Assembly (NCBI GenBank): GCA_023419535.1
Contig: JAEZXX010000042.1
Span: forward strand, 1 to 61,244
Direction: 5' to 3'
Length of the DNA stretch: 61,244 nt
Source: Pseudomonadota bacterium
GTDB taxonomy: Bacteria > Pseudomonadota > Alphaproteobacteria > Rhizobiales > Rhizobiaceae
Shown: piece after piece, positions 60,759 through 61,244 of the stretch
How positions within the stretch are numbered: the stretch's first letter is position 1
Layout of the letters: each line of letters starts with the position of its first letter
Made by a program: the position numbers and the translations under genes
Notes under the pieces: model-generated
Database searches by the model: none
Seen by the model: the letters and a program-made list of their open reading frames with translations, nothing else
What the model was told of the DNA's origin: nothing

Positions 60759-61244
60759 TCAGGCCGAGAGGAAGCGGTCCTGATACTCGTTGCGCTTGGT
60801 GACGAACCAGTTCTCCTGGATCGGCCACCACCAGAGCTTCTCCAGCGCGTCGCCCGGATAGGCGTCGGCGAAGAACTGGCGCGCGTCGTCGGAGATGAGG
60901 TCGGCCGCGCCGACGGCGGTGGAGTTGATGGAGGTCGCGTTGGTGTACATGGCACCGGCTTCCGGCGTCAGCATCCAGTTGATGAACTCGTAGGCGCCGT
61001 CGACATTGCCGGCGCCGACCGGGATGGAGACGCCCTCCATCCAGGCGAGCGCGCCTTCCTTGGGTGCGAGGAAGCCGATGGGCAGGCCTTCCTTGCGCAG
61101 CGCGGCGGCGGTCGAGTCCCAGGTCTGGCCGACGGCGCAGCCGTTGACGCGGAAGGCGCCCTGCGCCTCGTTCTCGTTCGACCAGAACTGCGCGATGTTG
61201 GCCTTGCGGGCGATCGCCTCCTCCAGGATGACGTCGTAGATCGC
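60759..61244 (-). CDS. ABC transporter substrate-binding protein, PotD type (partial, N-terminus outside window)
   Basis: The C-terminal 161 residues of the periplasmic receptor are present; the start lies beyond the right edge. The reading frame is open from the edge (AIYDVILEEAIARKANIAQF). Recognisable are FRVNGCAVGQTWDSTAAALR, GFLAPKEGALAWMEGVSIPV, NVDGAYEFINWMLTPEAGAM and the C-terminal KLWWWPIQENWF. These match spermidine/putrescine-type receptors (WMEG, AYEFINWML). It is first in the four-gene transporter operon. Confidence 0.92.
   Translation of the reverse strand, partial: AIYDVILEEAIARKANIAQFWSNENEAQGAFRVNGCAVGQTWDSTAAALRKEGLPIGFLAPKEGALAWMEGVSIPVGAGNVDGAYEFINWMLTPEAGAMYTNATSINSTAVGAADLISDDARQFFADAYPGDALEKLWWWPIQENWFVTKRNEYQDRFLSA

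Overview
The window is chromosomal DNA of a GC-rich alphaproteobacterium, most likely a member of the Hyphomicrobiales (Rhizobiales); an Aurantimonadaceae-like host is a guess. The clues are the ChvG/ChvI two-component system followed by a short HprK, EIIA-Man and HPr; the lptC-lptA-lptB-rpoN-hpf-ptsN block followed by DUF1150 and an IbpA-type Hsp20; rplU-rpmA, then obgE-proB-proA-nadD-rsfS-rlmH, an EnvC-like activator, ctpA, a divergent polysaccharide deacetylase and rppH; and frequent GTG/TTG starts. About 69 protein genes are supported. I see no rRNA, tRNA, CRISPR array, insertion sequence or prophage, and no gene-free stretch above 300 bases.

Left accessory region (about 1-23 kb). At 0-7.5 kb lies a catabolic island. 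It has a DctP-type TRAP binding protein, a FadR-type GntR regulator that appears to carry two winged helices, a creatinase/ectoine-hydrolase-like M24 protein, an M20 deacylase or peptidase, a class I aminotransferase, a LysR regulator and an RraA-like aldolase. Two 27-bp operators of identical 9-9-9 design lie before dctP and between the regulator and the M24 gene, so the regulator probably controls both units. At 7.5-12.2 kb are a UDP-glucose dehydrogenase, an ABC-2 exporter pair and a GT28/MurG-like glycosyltransferase, the last two facing each other across an AT-rich intergenic region. At 12.3-17.1 kb are a small membrane protein, XdhC and a TAXI-type TRAP transporter with a fused permease. 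At 17.2-19.7 kb is an overlapping gene chain, DUF29 - unknown 100-aa protein - ureE - ureF - ureG, with no urease structural genes or ureD. At 19.8-23.1 kb are an OlsB-like acyltransferase, lspA and two RNA methyltransferases.

Core region (about 23-41 kb). CoxG-like, LapA-like, ihfB and sppA are followed by LPS transport (lptCAB), sigma-54, hibernation factor and EIIA-Ntr. A stress group follows (DUF1150, Hsp20, Tat-exported MsrB, fasciclin protein, ArfB), then pckA, a PNPOx-like stress protein, chvI-chvG and the regulatory PTS genes hprK, EIIA-Man and HPr. Here envelope sensing, carbon flux (PEP carboxykinase) and PTS signalling sit together.

Right region (41-61 kb). An SAF-domain oxidoreductase and three TadE/TadG-type surface proteins precede rplU/rpmA and the Obg-proline-NAD-ribosome cluster. 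Then come cell-wall processing genes (EnvC-like, CtpA, polysaccharide deacetylase) and RppH. The window ends in a PotABCD-type ABC transporter on the minus strand, whose binding protein runs off the right edge.
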